Assembly: GCF_049562855.1 (NCBI RefSeq)
Contig: NZ_CP186925.1
Coordinates: forward strand, 62,001-126,000
Length of the DNA: 64,000 bases
From: Ruminococcus_C callidus
GTDB taxonomy: Bacteria > Bacillota > Clostridia > Oscillospirales > Ruminococcaceae
Reading direction: 5' to 3'
Shown here: one piece after another, positions 8,522 through 17,624 of the stretch
Position numbering within the stretch: position 1 is the first letter of the stretch
How the letters are laid out: the number at the start of each line of letters is the position of its first letter
Notes under the pieces: model-generated
What the model was told of the DNA's origin: nothing
Databases searched by the model: none
The model's input: only the letters and a program-made list of their open reading frames with translations
Position numbers and translations under genes: made by a program

Positions 8522-8971
8522 ATGAAAATCAGTCGTGAACTCTATCAAACCATGCAAAATCAGACCGCCCCGAAATCCAAGTCGTGGAAAAACATTCCTC
8601 TTGCATTTCTGACAGGCGGTCTGATCTGTACAATCGGCGAAGCCGGTATCCATATTCTGACGGAATTCTGCGGTGTGGAGCAGAAAACAGCTGCCGCGTG
8701 GATCTCTATCGGGCTGGTGGCAGTCAGTGCAGTCTGCACTGGTCTGGGCTGGTACGCCAAGCTGGGCAAACACGCCGGAGCCGGCACGCTGGTGCCCATT
8801 ACCGGCTTTGCAAACGGTGTGGTTTCCTCTGCCATTGAGGCACGCACAGAGGGCTGGGTCCTCGGCATCGGCACCCGCATTTTTGCCATTGCGGGGCCAG
8901 TCATTCTCTACGGCACTTCCGCTTCCATGGTATACGGGCTGATCTATTATTTCTGGACGCTGTTCAGATAG
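8522..8971 (+). CDS. spoVAC: Stage V sporulation protein AC
   Basis: A 149-residue integral membrane protein with four predicted hydrophobic segments and the GAGTLVPITGFANGVVSSAIE signature of the SpoVAC family (key part VPITGFAN). It is part of the dipicolinic acid channel and has been proposed to be mechanosensitive. GGAGG lies 7-8 bases before ATG at 8522. In nearly all spore formers it is the first gene of a spoVAC-D-E operon. Here it is divergent from spoVAD with composite repeat copy C in between. Its 3' end overlaps the convergent phosphoesterase by 25 bases. Confidence 0.92.
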   Translation: MKISRELYQTMQNQTAPKSKSWKNIPLAFLTGGLICTIGEAGIHILTEFCGVEQKTAAAWISIGLVAVSAVCTGLGWYAKLGKHAGAGTLVPITGFANGVVSSAIEARTEGWVLGIGTRIFAIAGPVILYGTSASMVYGLIYYFWTLFR

Positions 8972-9792
8972 ATCATGTTGATCTCCGGCGGGTTGAACAG
9001 CCGCGGCTTGCCGATGCCGCCGGATACATACAGCTTTGTGCCGCCTTTCTCGTACAGCCCCTTGTCATATTTCGGAAAAAATCTTCGCTCCGGCGACAGC
9101 ACGCCGCCCACAAAGGGCAGCCGCACCATGCCGCCGTGGACGTGTCCGGACAACACCACATCTGCACCCCAGCCGGCGTAGCTGTCCAGCAGCAGGGGAT
9201 TATGTGCCAGCAGCACCGTGCAGCCCTGCCGTGTGCCCAGAGCCTGTGTCAGGTCGTCCGCCGTATAGGGCTGCAAGTGCCGGAATCCGCGGTTGTCGTC
9301 CCGATAGATCCCATACGCCAGTTCGGCTCCCGCCAGATACAGCGGGGGACAGCCGGACTTTTCCAGCGGAACCGTTTCATTTCGCAGCGGGTGACAGCCT
9401 GCCTGCTCCGCCATTGCCCAGAACTCCTGCTGCACCTCCGGCGGCAAGTCCAGTTCGTGATTTCCCGTGCAGAGATAGGTGGGGCTTATTTTCGAAAGTG
9501 CCTGCAAAAATGACGAGATTTCGTGAAAGTCCCGCATATCCCGCGAGATCATGTCACCGGTGAGGACGATCACGTCCGGCTGCAATTGCTGTGCCTGCCG
9601 AATGATGCGGCAGTTGCCCCTGCCCATTTGCCGGTGGTGCAGGTCGGTGATTTGCAGCAGGGAAACGCCGTCCCAGCCGGCAGGGAGATGTTCCAGCGAG
9701 AGCGTTTGTTTCCGCACCCGCAGAACATGCTGCTCGATGCAGAACCAGATGCCCAGCAGAATCAGCAGCAGGAAAAGAATCCAGAATATCAT
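8947..9792 (-). CDS. Membrane-anchored metallophosphoesterase
   Basis: This 281-residue protein has one N-terminal membrane segment (residues 2-20) and then a calcineurin-like domain. The metal-ligand motifs come in order: ITDLHH, TGDMI, GNHE, AHNP and GHVHGG. It resembles YkuE/YaeI-type enzymes that act on phospholipid-like or nucleotide-sugar phosphoesters at the membrane. The substrate is not predictable. It converges on spoVAC and overlaps its end, and a parS site lies just upstream of its start. Confidence 0.85.
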   Translation of the reverse strand: MIFWILFLLLILLGIWFCIEQHVLRVRKQTLSLEHLPAGWDGVSLLQITDLHHRQMGRGNCRIIRQAQQLQPDVIVLTGDMISRDMRDFHEISSFLQALSKISPTYLCTGNHELDLPPEVQQEFWAMAEQAGCHPLRNETVPLEKSGCPPLYLAGAELAYGIYRDDNRGFRHLQPYTADDLTQALGTRQGCTVLLAHNPLLLDSYAGWGADVVLSGHVHGGMVRLPFVGGVLSPERRFFPKYDKGLYEKGGTKLYVSGGIGKPRLFNPPEINMIYLNSVQK

Positions 9793-9814
9793 GGTACACC
9801 TCTTTTAAGTGGTT

Positions 9815-9830
9815 TGTTTCACGTGAAACA
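9815..9830. promoter_or_regulatory. parS site 2
   Basis: Exact TGTTTCACGTGAAACA in the gap between the phosphoesterase start and the gyrA 3' end. Confidence 0.93.
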
Positions 9831-9857
9831 TGCGGCGGACTGACCTGCTGCCGCATA

Positions 9858-9890
9858 CAACAACAGCGGCAGAAATTCCGCCGCTGCTGG
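9858..9890 (-). terminator. Possible gyrA terminator
   Basis: On the minus strand CAGCGGC-N9-GCCGCTG is followed by TTGTTGT. The tail is not a pure T-run, so the call is weak. It lies about 45 bases beyond the gyrA stop. Confidence 0.45.
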
Positions 9891-9933
9891 TTTCTTTATT
9901 GTTGGTTGTCTGTCGGTTGTCGTACATCACCGA

Positions 9934-12603
9934 TCATTCCGCAGATTCGTCTGTAGAACTGTCTGTGATGCCCTCTGACGGGGTTTCTGCCTCTCGTACA
10001 GGAATTGCCTCGTCTGTTACAACAGGCTGTTCAGAGCCGTCCTGAAGGCTCTCTGCATCGTCCTCGTCCTGTGCCGCTTCGGTACGGGTAAAGGCAACTA
10101 CCTTTTGTCCCTCGTTGACACGCATGACACGCACACCCTTGGCAACACGTCCCATGGCACGAATCTCGCTGCATGCCACACGAATGATAACGCCGTCACT
10201 GGAGATGAACATCAGGTCGTCGCTTTCGTCTACGACCTTAATGCCGCAGACTGCACCGTGTTCCTCGTCCACCTTGTAGTTGGTAAGTCCCAGACCGCCG
10301 CGGGACTGCATGCGGTATTCTGACAGGGCGGTCTTTTTGCCGAAGCCGTTTTCCGTCACAGTCAGCAGGGAAGCACCCTCACGCTCTCTTGCCATAGATA
10401 CCACGGCATCGCCCTTTCGCAGGGTGATCGCCTTGACACCGTGTGCCGAACGGGACATGGGGCGGACATCGCTTTCGTCAATGCGAATTGCCATACCGTT
10501 GCGGGTGGCAACAAACAGCCGGTTGGAGCCGTTGGTCAGACGCACTGCGGCGATCTCGTCGCCCTCGTCCAGACCAATGGCGATCAAGCCGTTCTTCCGC
10601 ACGTTCTTATAGTCAGACAGTGCTGTCCGCTTGATCTTACCATTGCGGGTAATCATGACCACATACTTGCCCTCGTCGAAGTCCGGCGTGGTGAGTACTG
10701 CGGCAATCTTTTCTCCGGCGTTCAGGGGCAGCAGGTTCACGATATTGGTGCCGCGGGCATTCTTGGAACCCTCCGGCAGTTCATAGCACTTCAGCTTATA
10801 CATGGTTCCCAGATTGCTGATAAACAGGATATGGGAGTGGGAAGAACTAATCATCAGTTCGCTGACGAAGTCCTCCTCCCGCTGTTTCATGCCGGTGACA
10901 CCGCGGCCGCCACGCCGCTGGCTCTTGTACACATCGGCAGGGATTCGCTTGATATAGCCGTTCTCGGTATAGGTGACTACGCAGTCCTCCACCGGAATCA
11001 GATCCTCGATGTCCACTTCGCCCTCGACTGTTTCGATCTGTGTGCGGCGGGCATCGCCGAACTTCCGGCGAATCTCGTTGAGGTCGTCCATGATGATCTG
11101 GTATACCCGTTCCCGATTTGCCAGAATGTCCAGCAGGTCGGTGATCTTCTGGATCAGGGCATACAGTTCGTCGGTGACTTTCTGCCGTTCCATGCCGGTC
11201 AGCTGTCCCAGACGCATCTGTACAATTGCCTCTGCCTGCTCCTCGGTCAGCCCCTGCTTGTGTTCCAGCTGGTAGCCCTCCATGTCGTATTGTGCACGGT
11301 CGAGGAGAGCCGACATATCCACGTCCTTGAAACGCTCGATCAGGCGAGCCTTACCTTCCGGAACGGTCTTGCTGTCCCGCAGAATGGCAATGACTTCGTC
11401 GATATAGTCGATCGCCAGCAGGAAGCCCTGGAGAATATGGGCACGCTTCTTTGCCTTTTCCAGATCGAACTTGGAACGATTGGTGATGACTTCCACCTGA
11501 AATTTCAGGTATTCCTCCAGCACCTGCTTCAGGCTCAAAGTCTTGGGCTCACCGCCCACCAACGCCAGCATATTGACGCTGACGGTATCCTGCAACTGGG
11601 TATAGGTAAACAGCTTGTTCAGCACGATCTGCTCATTGGCATCTTTTTTCAGTTCGATAACGATCCGCATGCCCTCACGGCTGGATTCGTCCTGAATGTG
11701 GGAAATGCCCTCGATCCGCTTATCCTTTGCCAGATCGGCAATGGACTTCACCAGACGGGCCTTGTTCACCATGTACGGAATTTCCGTCACGATGATCGCC
11801 TGCCGTCCGCGAACCTTTTCAAAATGAGTCTGTCCGCGGAGCGTCAGCTTGCCCTTACCGGTGGCATATGCCGCACGGATACCGCTTTTGCCCATGAGAA
11901 TACCGCCGGTGGGGAAGTCCGGTCCCTGCACACAGGTCATCAGTTCGTCCATGGTGCAGTCCGGTTTTTCCATCAGCATATGAATGCCGTCAATGACCTC
12001 GCCCAGATTATGGGGCGGGATATTGGTCGCCATACCGACTGCGATACCCACAGAGCCGTTTACCAGAATGTTCGGGAAACGGGAGGGGAGCACTTCCGGT
12101 TCTTTCAGGCGGTCGTCATAGTTGGGGACAAAGGGCACCGTTTCCTTGTGAATGTCTGTCAGCATTTCCAAGGCAATCTTGGACATTCTGGCTTCGGTAT
12201 AACGGTAAGCAGCAGGCGGATCGCCATCTACGGAACCGAAGTTACCCTGACCGTCTACCAGCATATACCGCATTGAGAAACTCTGTGCCAGACGTACCAG
12301 TGCATCATAAACCGACGCGTCACCGTGGGGGTGATAGCTACCGAGCACGGCACCGACGGTATCCGCACACTTGTGGTACGCCTTATCCGGTGTCAGTCCC
12401 TTTTCGAACATGGTGTAGAGGATCCGCCGGTGTACCGGTTTCAGACCGTCCCGCACGTCCGGCAGGGCACGGGCAACGATGACCGACATGGCGTATTGCA
12501 GAAACGAGTCCTGCATCTCCCGACCAATTTCGATGGGGGTAATTTTTTGTTTTCCGTTGGTAAAGAAATTTTCTTTTTCCATTGAAGTGTTATTATCCAT
12601 CAT
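9934..12603 (-). CDS. gyrA: DNA gyrase subunit A
   Basis: An 889-residue type II topoisomerase subunit that cuts and rejoins DNA. The catalytic Tyr lies in YRYTEARM at about residue 135. The C-terminal domain carries the QRRGGRG gyrase box, so this is gyrase and not topoisomerase IV. The quinolone-determining segment reads HPHGDASVYD, with Ala at the place of E. coli Ser83. An acidic tail of about 40 residues (EDEDDAES and later TDSSTDESAE) extends the C-terminus. The start codon context is weak (ATAGGAAT); two adjacent ATGs are possible. It is the last gene of the dnaA-gyrA gene string, separated from gyrB by a YcxB-like gene and two parS sites. Confidence 0.97.
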   Translation of the reverse strand: MMDNNTSMEKENFFTNGKQKITPIEIGREMQDSFLQYAMSVIVARALPDVRDGLKPVHRRILYTMFEKGLTPDKAYHKCADTVGAVLGSYHPHGDASVYDALVRLAQSFSMRYMLVDGQGNFGSVDGDPPAAYRYTEARMSKIALEMLTDIHKETVPFVPNYDDRLKEPEVLPSRFPNILVNGSVGIAVGMATNIPPHNLGEVIDGIHMLMEKPDCTMDELMTCVQGPDFPTGGILMGKSGIRAAYATGKGKLTLRGQTHFEKVRGRQAIIVTEIPYMVNKARLVKSIADLAKDKRIEGISHIQDESSREGMRIVIELKKDANEQIVLNKLFTYTQLQDTVSVNMLALVGGEPKTLSLKQVLEEYLKFQVEVITNRSKFDLEKAKKRAHILQGFLLAIDYIDEVIAILRDSKTVPEGKARLIERFKDVDMSALLDRAQYDMEGYQLEHKQGLTEEQAEAIVQMRLGQLTGMERQKVTDELYALIQKITDLLDILANRERVYQIIMDDLNEIRRKFGDARRTQIETVEGEVDIEDLIPVEDCVVTYTENGYIKRIPADVYKSQRRGGRGVTGMKQREEDFVSELMISSSHSHILFISNLGTMYKLKCYELPEGSKNARGTNIVNLLPLNAGEKIAAVLTTPDFDEGKYVVMITRNGKIKRTALSDYKNVRKNGLIAIGLDEGDEIAAVRLTNGSNRLFVATRNGMAIRIDESDVRPMSRSAHGVKAITLRKGDAVVSMAREREGASLLTVTENGFGKKTALSEYRMQSRGGLGLTNYKVDEEHGAVCGIKVVDESDDLMFISSDGVIIRVACSEIRAMGRVAKGVRVMRVNEGQKVVAFTRTEAAQDEDDAESLQDGSEQPVVTDEAIPVREAETPSEGITDSSTDESAE

Positions 12604-12669
12604 TCTATATTCCTATCACGGCGGCAAAACCGCCTTTTCCCTTTCGGGGTGTTTTGTCGTATGGGTTTG

Positions 12670-12685
12670 TGTTTCACGTGAAACA
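12670..12685. promoter_or_regulatory. parS site 3
   Basis: Exact 16-bp parS palindrome upstream of gyrA, 136 bases from parS site 4. The two form the only close pair in the window. Confidence 0.93.
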
Positions 12686-12750
12686 CAGGCTGCTTTCGGT
12701 GACATAGCAACGGACAAAGGGCAGTTTGTCCCTGTGCCATTACTGCAAAG

Positions 12751-12801
12751 CAATCCCTCAGTCAGTGCTTCGCACTGCCAGCTCCCTTTTCAAGGGAGCC
12801 G
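12751..12801 (+). repeat. Fragment of the composite repeat (CCCTCAGTCAG module)
   Basis: The segment runs from ATCCCTCAGTCAG through a GTGCTTCGCAC hairpin to CTCCCTTTTCAAGGGAG. It is the third module of the composite repeat standing alone, in the same orientation as the full copies on this side of oriC. It lies between parS 3 and parS 4. Confidence 0.8.
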
Positions 12802-12821
12802 AATCATACAGCATTGCCTTA

Positions 12822-12837
12822 TGTTTCACGTGAAACA
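12822..12837. promoter_or_regulatory. parS site 4
   Basis: Exact parS palindrome that ends 2 bases before the stop codon of the YcxB-like gene. Confidence 0.93.
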
Positions 12838-12838
12838 G

Positions 12839-13372
12839 TCATGCTTCCTCTGCTGACTGCTCCGGCAGTGCTTCGGCGGACTGTTCCAGTGCTGATTTCG
12901 GCAGCACGTAGAACATCTTCTTGCCGTCACAGACCAGATAAAATTCCTCGAACTCCTGCACATAGGCAGTCGCCAGGGGGATTCGGGATTCGGGGATCTG
13001 CTCAGTTTCGTCCTCGCTCTGCTGGATCCGGATCCGCAGCACCTTGCCGTCATTGCAGGCGGTGAACTGTTCGAATTCCAGTTCCTGCACCGCGTCCAGC
13101 ACCATGCGACGCTGTTTCCGCGGGTTGTACCACAGCATAAAGATCGCCGCAAGGCAGATCATCATGAGAAAGTATGCCGTCTTATTGCTGGGGTCTGCCA
13201 CTGCCGACACCACGAACGACACCAGCAGAATGAAAAACAGTGCCATCATCACATAGCTGCGTTTCATGACAAACTTTTTCTGAAATGCCGCGAAGCCGTC
13301 CCGATAATACTCCCGCTTGATGTGATACGGGGCAGTGGTGTCGAATACCGGCAGCGTTGTTGTGTTTTCCAT
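12839..13372 (-). CDS. YcxB-like membrane protein
   Basis: This 177-residue protein has two adjacent membrane segments (about residues 40-60 and 67-83). They are flanked by a cytoplasmic N-terminus and a roughly 90-residue C-terminal domain with the pattern FEEFYLVCDGKKMFYVLPK typical of YcxB-like proteins (key part VLPK). Such proteins have no assigned reaction. It sits between gyrB and gyrA, 12 bases after gyrB on the same strand, so it is probably cotranscribed with gyrB. The C-terminus is Ala/Glu-rich. Confidence 0.65.
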   Translation of the reverse strand: MENTTTLPVFDTTAPYHIKREYYRDGFAAFQKKFVMKRSYVMMALFFILLVSFVVSAVADPSNKTAYFLMMICLAAIFMLWYNPRKQRRMVLDAVQELEFEQFTACNDGKVLRIRIQQSEDETEQIPESRIPLATAYVQEFEEFYLVCDGKKMFYVLPKSALEQSAEALPEQSAEEA

Positions 13373-13384
13373 GGTATTTCCTCT

Positions 13385-15331
13385 TTATACGTCCAGATTC
13401 TGCACATAGCGTGCATTCTTCTCGATAAACTCCTTACGGGGAGCAACCTTATCGCCCATGAGGATCGTGAAAATTTCGTCCGCCTTTTCTGCGTCCTCCA
13501 TGTCCACGCGGATCATGGAACGGGTTTCCGGATTCATGGTGGTTTCCCACAGCTGTTCGGAACTCATTTCACCCAGACCTTTGTACCGCTGTACGCCGAC
13601 CTTGGCAGTGCTGCCGTCGGCATCGGCGAATTCCGCAATGTACTTGTCCCGTTCGGCTTCGTCGAATGCGTACTTGTACTTCTTGCCCTTGAACACCTTG
13701 AACAGCGGCGGCTGTGCCAGATAGATGTTGCCGTTGGTAATCAGCGGCCGCATGAACCGGAAGAAGAACGTCAGCAGCAGGGTGCGGATATGCGAACCGT
13801 CTACATCGGCATCTGCCATGATGATGACTTTGCCGTACCGCAGCTTCTGAATGTCGAAGTCCTCGCCGATGGAGGTGCCCAGTGCAGTAACGACCGGCAT
13901 CAGCTTTTCGTTGCCGTAAACGCGGTCGATACGAGCCTTTTCCACGTTCAGCATCTTGCCCCAGAGCGGCAGGATCGCCTGATAGCGGCGGTCACGTCCC
14001 TCCTTGGCGGAACCGCCCGCAGAGTCACCCTCGACGATATACAGTTCCGTGCCCTCGGTGGACTTTTCCTGACAGTCTGCCAGCTTGCCGGGGAGAGAGG
14101 CACTCTCCATGGCGGACTTGCGGCGTGCCGTTTCCTTTGCCTTCCGAGCCGCTTCCCGTGCCACCTGTGCGGACACGCTCTTGTCGAAAATTGCCCGTGC
14201 CACGGTGGGATTTTCCTCGAAGTAGCTCATCAGCTTATCAAAGACCATTTTCTCCACGAAGGGCTTGACTGCCGGATTACCCAGACGGCCCTTGGTCTGT
14301 CCCTCGAATTCGCACTCGGTCAGCTTGACGGAAACGATCGCCGTCAGACCTTCCCGCACATCATCGCCCAGAAGCTTCTGTCCGTCCTTGAGCAGACCGA
14401 ACTTTTTGCCGTATTCGTTGATGACTTTGGTCAGGGCATTCTTGAAGCCCACCTCGTGAGTACCGCCGTCGGCGGTGTGAATGTTATTGGCAAACGAGAG
14501 GATCATCTCGTTGTAGCTATCGTTGTACTGGAGAGCCACTTCTGCGAAAGCGTCGCCGTCCATGCCGGAAACGTAGATCACGTCTTCCGACAGGGCTTCC
14601 AGACCACGCTTCTGATGGAGATATTCCACGAACTGGCGGATACCGCCCTCATAGTGGAGCACTTCCGTGCGGGGTTCTGCTTCGTTCCGCTTGTCGGAAA
14701 AGACAATGCGGATACCGGCATTCAGGAACGCCTGTTCCCGCAGCCGCTTCAGCAGAATTTCATAGTCGTACTCAGTAGTTTCCTCGAAAATTTCTGCATC
14801 TGCCTTAAACTCGACGGTGGTACCGGTTTCGGTGGTGTCCCCGATCACACGGAGCAGTTCGTCATAGCTGCCGCGGTGGAACTCCTGAAAATACACGTGT
14901 TTGCCGTCCTTGACGGTCAGCTTCAGCCATTCCGACAGGGCGTTTACGACAGACGCACCGACACCGTGCAGACCGCCGGAAACTTTATATCCACCGCCGC
15001 CGAACTTACCGCCGGCATGGAGAATGGTATACACGACAGTTGCCGCAGAGATGCCCTCTTTCGGGTGAATGCCTACCGGAATACCGCGTCCGTTATCGGA
15101 TACGCGAATGACATTTTCCGGCAGAATATCTACAGTAATTTCGGTACAGAATCCTGCCAACGCCTCGTCAATGGAGTTGTCTACGATCTCGTAGACCAAG
15201 TGGTGCAGTCCTTTGGGACCAGTCGATCCAATGTACATGCCCGGACGCTTTCGAACCGCCTCCAGACCTTCCAGCACCTGAATCTGATCCTCCGTATAAT
15301 TCTGTGCACTTTGTTTCATTTCTTCTGTCAT
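13385..15331 (-). CDS. gyrB: DNA gyrase subunit B
   Basis: A 648-residue ATPase subunit of gyrase. The GHKL ATP-binding motifs DNGRGIPVG and GGLHGVGAS lie in the first 130 residues, TOPRIM motif EGDSAGGSAKEGRDR begins near residue 430, and QRYKGLGEM is near the C-terminus. Together with GyrA it introduces negative supercoils using ATP. It follows recF with a 170-bp gap that contains DnaA boxes, so its expression could respond to DnaA. That response is inference. Confidence 0.97.
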   Translation of the reverse strand: MTEEMKQSAQNYTEDQIQVLEGLEAVRKRPGMYIGSTGPKGLHHLVYEIVDNSIDEALAGFCTEITVDILPENVIRVSDNGRGIPVGIHPKEGISAATVVYTILHAGGKFGGGGYKVSGGLHGVGASVVNALSEWLKLTVKDGKHVYFQEFHRGSYDELLRVIGDTTETGTTVEFKADAEIFEETTEYDYEILLKRLREQAFLNAGIRIVFSDKRNEAEPRTEVLHYEGGIRQFVEYLHQKRGLEALSEDVIYVSGMDGDAFAEVALQYNDSYNEMILSFANNIHTADGGTHEVGFKNALTKVINEYGKKFGLLKDGQKLLGDDVREGLTAIVSVKLTECEFEGQTKGRLGNPAVKPFVEKMVFDKLMSYFEENPTVARAIFDKSVSAQVAREAARKAKETARRKSAMESASLPGKLADCQEKSTEGTELYIVEGDSAGGSAKEGRDRRYQAILPLWGKMLNVEKARIDRVYGNEKLMPVVTALGTSIGEDFDIQKLRYGKVIIMADADVDGSHIRTLLLTFFFRFMRPLITNGNIYLAQPPLFKVFKGKKYKYAFDEAERDKYIAEFADADGSTAKVGVQRYKGLGEMSSEQLWETTMNPETRSMIRVDMEDAEKADEIFTILMGDKVAPRKEFIEKNARYVQNLDV

Positions 15332-15405
15332 ATTTGATTCCCTCGATTTCCCGCCGAAGCGGGAGTAGTTTGGATTTCGAATGATTTCTTTTTACGGCAG
15401 ACTTC

Positions 15406-15528
15406 TGTGGAATCCACAAAAATTCGCCGTGTATTTCCCTTTTTCACAGCTTCAAACAAGTTTTCCACAACGTTTTCAACAGTCTGTGGAAAACGGAATT
15501 TCAAGCAGTTTCGGGACGATTTTCCACA
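15406..15528. promoter_or_regulatory. DnaA-box cluster between recF and gyrB
   Basis: Exact TTTTCCACA/TGTGGAAAA sites at 15461-15469, 15485-15493 and 15520-15528 (the last inside the recF 3' end), plus the palindromic pair TGTGGAATCCACA at 15406-15418. All match the box type of the two oriC clusters 4-6 kb away. This occupies most of the recF-gyrB gap. Confidence 0.75.
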
Positions 15529-16652
15529 TCGCCGGTCAGCATGCCGTCTTTCAACAAAAACCGCTTGCCGTTCTTTGGGGAAAGCAGGGATTCGGGGTGA
15601 CAGGTGGTCACAAAGACCTGCATCTCCTGCACGATGGTGGAAACCACCGCCTGACGAGCCTCGTCCAGTTCGCCCATGACATCGTCCAGCAGCACCACCG
15701 GTGATTCTTTCCGGCGTTTGCTGTAGATCTCCGCCTGTGCCAGCTTCAGAGCCAGAGCCAGACTTTTTTTCTGCCCCTGCGAGCCGAATTCCTTTGCGGG
15801 CTTGCCGTCAATGGCGAGGAGCAGGTCATCCCGATGAGCCCCGCTTGCCGTATGTCCCAGCAGCAGGTCAGAGCTGCGGCTCTGCCGCATTTTTTCGCCG
15901 TACTGCTGCACCAGTTCCGGTGTCCGCGTTTCCGGCAGGGTGTCCTGTGCGTCTTTTCCGAACACGCTGGACTGATAGTGAAGGGAAACGGTTTCCCGTC
16001 CCCGTGCGATCTGGGCGTACAGCGGCACGCAGACTTCCGCCAGCCGCCGGACGTAGATGCCCCGCTGGACGGCGATCTCGGTGCCCAGCTGTTCCAGCTG
16101 TCTGTCCCAGATCTCCAGAAGTCCTGCCGCCTGTGTCTCCGGCAGCCGTTGTTTCAGCACAGCATTTCGCTGCTGCAACGCCAGCTGATACCGCCGCACC
16201 AGCCCCAGCATAGGGGCGTGCAGCTGGGCACTGCACAAGTCCAGAAACGTCCGCCGCCGTTCCGGACCGCCCTCTACGAGAGAGAGGTCTTCCGGCGTAA
16301 ATGTGACGCAGTGGAACACGGAAAACAGGGCACTGCTTTTCTGGGGAACATCGTTGCACCAGATCTTTTTTTCCGGTACGGTACCGGAAACCATGCACAG
16401 CCGGACAGACTGTTCCCGTCGGGCATCCTGGAATTTCGCTTCGACCTGCAAATTGCCGCCGGAAAAGGGGAGATAGTCCCGTTCCCGCGTACCGCGAAAG
16501 CTGCGGCAGCCGGTGAGTGTCCAGATCGCCTCCAGCAGGTTGGTCTTACCCTGTGCATTTTCGCCCAGAATCAGATTATAGGACGGATCGGGAATCAGGG
16601 AAACCCCCTTGAGATTCTTGAAGCCGTCCACGGACAGGGCAGTCAGTTTCAT
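15501..16652 (-). CDS. recF: DNA replication and repair protein RecF
   Basis: A 383-residue SMC-like ATPase that loads RecA at gaps with RecO and RecR. Walker A is GENAQGKTN (residues 30-38), the signature region is GSQGQKKSLALAL near 290, and Walker B is VVLLDDVMGELD near 320. Its ATG overlaps the TGA of yaaA (ATGA), so translation is coupled. The 3' end overlaps a DnaA box. Confidence 0.95.
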   Translation of the reverse strand: MKLTALSVDGFKNLKGVSLIPDPSYNLILGENAQGKTNLLEAIWTLTGCRSFRGTRERDYLPFSGGNLQVEAKFQDARREQSVRLCMVSGTVPEKKIWCNDVPQKSSALFSVFHCVTFTPEDLSLVEGGPERRRTFLDLCSAQLHAPMLGLVRRYQLALQQRNAVLKQRLPETQAAGLLEIWDRQLEQLGTEIAVQRGIYVRRLAEVCVPLYAQIARGRETVSLHYQSSVFGKDAQDTLPETRTPELVQQYGEKMRQSRSSDLLLGHTASGAHRDDLLLAIDGKPAKEFGSQGQKKSLALALKLAQAEIYSKRRKESPVVLLDDVMGELDEARQAVVSTIVQEMQVFVTTCHPESLLSPKNGKRFLLKDGMLTGDVENRPETA

Positions 16653-16882
16653 GCTTCTGCCGTCACCTGTACCGTAAATTTATCGACGGATACCGTATCC
16701 CCCGGGCGAATTTTCTTGCCACGCATGGTGCAGACTTCGCCGTTGACTTTCACGGCTCCCTGCTGCACCAGTTCCTTGGCAAATCCGCCGGTATCGCAAA
16801 GTCCTGCGAACTTCAGCAGGGAATCCAATTTAATGAATTCCGTGTGAATGGATACAGAAATATGTTCTTGATTTTCAGCCAT
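16649..16882 (-). CDS. yaaA: S4-domain RNA-binding protein YaaA
   Basis: A 77-residue S4-fold protein. The core (KLDSLLKFAGLCDTGGFAKE followed by GAVKVNGEVCTMRGKKIRPGD, quoted in two parts) matches the small S4 protein always found between dnaN and recF in Firmicutes, whose role is linked to ribosomes or replication but is not settled. The start at 16882 is chosen because AGGAGGT lies just upstream; an ATG at 16897 would precede that site. The composite repeat copy D begins 12 bases upstream, separating it from dnaN. Confidence 0.9.
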   Translation of the reverse strand: MAENQEHISVSIHTEFIKLDSLLKFAGLCDTGGFAKELVQQGAVKVNGEVCTMRGKKIRPGDTVSVDKFTVQVTAEA

Positions 16883-16893
16883 ATATACCTCCT

Positions 16894-17552
16894 GCATGCG
16901 GCGGGTCGCCGCTGACCTTACGCCCCAATTTCAACTGTGAAAAGGGTAGTGTTACGGCGGCGGCAGCCGCCTGTATGCCCCTCCGGGGGATTTTTGTTGA
17001 TAAGAATCTATGAAGGAAAGTTGCTTGTGTAATCTTCGGGTGATGCATTGCCGCATAGTACAGGTGAAACGCGGGTTCTTTTCTTTTTTTGCTTCTTTTT
17101 TTCTTTTCAGTAAAGAAAAAAAGAAGCGTAACTCTTTGTGAAACCGGTTGGCTGCTGTGGCGGGGAAAGAACCCCTCAGTCAAGCCTGCGGCTTGCCAGC
17201 TCAGCACAAGGCACGCCCTTCGGGTGCCCTAAAGAGGAGCCTAGCAATACAAGCTTGCAAACGCCGTATGAAATAAAGTTACCCACCTGCACCAGAAAAC
17301 ACTTGAATATCAACATTACCGATACAGGCAAGGGCAACTAGCGGCGTTGGCAAGCCCCAGGCGGACAGCGAGGAACGAGCGAATTCCGCCGGACGGTTTC
17401 GATGCGGCTGCCCCAGAAGTTATACTGCACGGAAGAACCCCTCCACCAGCTTCGCTGGTCCCCCTCCCCTTTCAGGGGAGGCTTATACATAAGTCCGCGG
17501 GGCGATGTGGGCATCGCCCCCTACACGTTCCAAGAGATTTCTCCGTAAAATC
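16894..17552 (+). repeat. Composite intergenic repeat, copy D
   Basis: A full-length copy, from GCGGCGGGTCGCCGC through the T/A hairpin and the GCAAACGCCG segment to the CCCCTTTC hairpin. It is followed by the terminal module containing GGGCGATGTGGGCATCGCCCC, a palindrome of about 21 bases that is also the module hit by the two IS copies elsewhere (key part GCGATG-CATCGC). It lies inside the dnaN-yaaA gap, which is very short in most Firmicutes. Confidence 0.92.
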
Positions 17553-17593
17553 CAACACATTAAGAAAAGGTTTCCCCTCAGCAGCACTGTCCT

Positions 17594-17609
17594 TGTTTCA
17601 CGTGAAACA
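17594..17609. promoter_or_regulatory. parS site 5
   Basis: Exact parS palindrome 16 bases after the dnaN stop codon, about 3.4 kb from the dnaA promoter. It is the closest parS to oriC. Confidence 0.93.
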
Positions 17610-17624
17610 TTCTGTGTGACACGC

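Noticed and set aside
10441..12276. A 611-codon plus-strand open frame across gyrA
   Set aside because: It lies fully antisense to gyrA, has no ribosome binding site and no recognisable domain. GC-rich third positions of gyrA explain it.
13322..15337. A 671-codon plus-strand open frame across gyrB
   Set aside because: It is the antisense shadow of gyrB, with His/Leu/Val-biased composition and no start signal.
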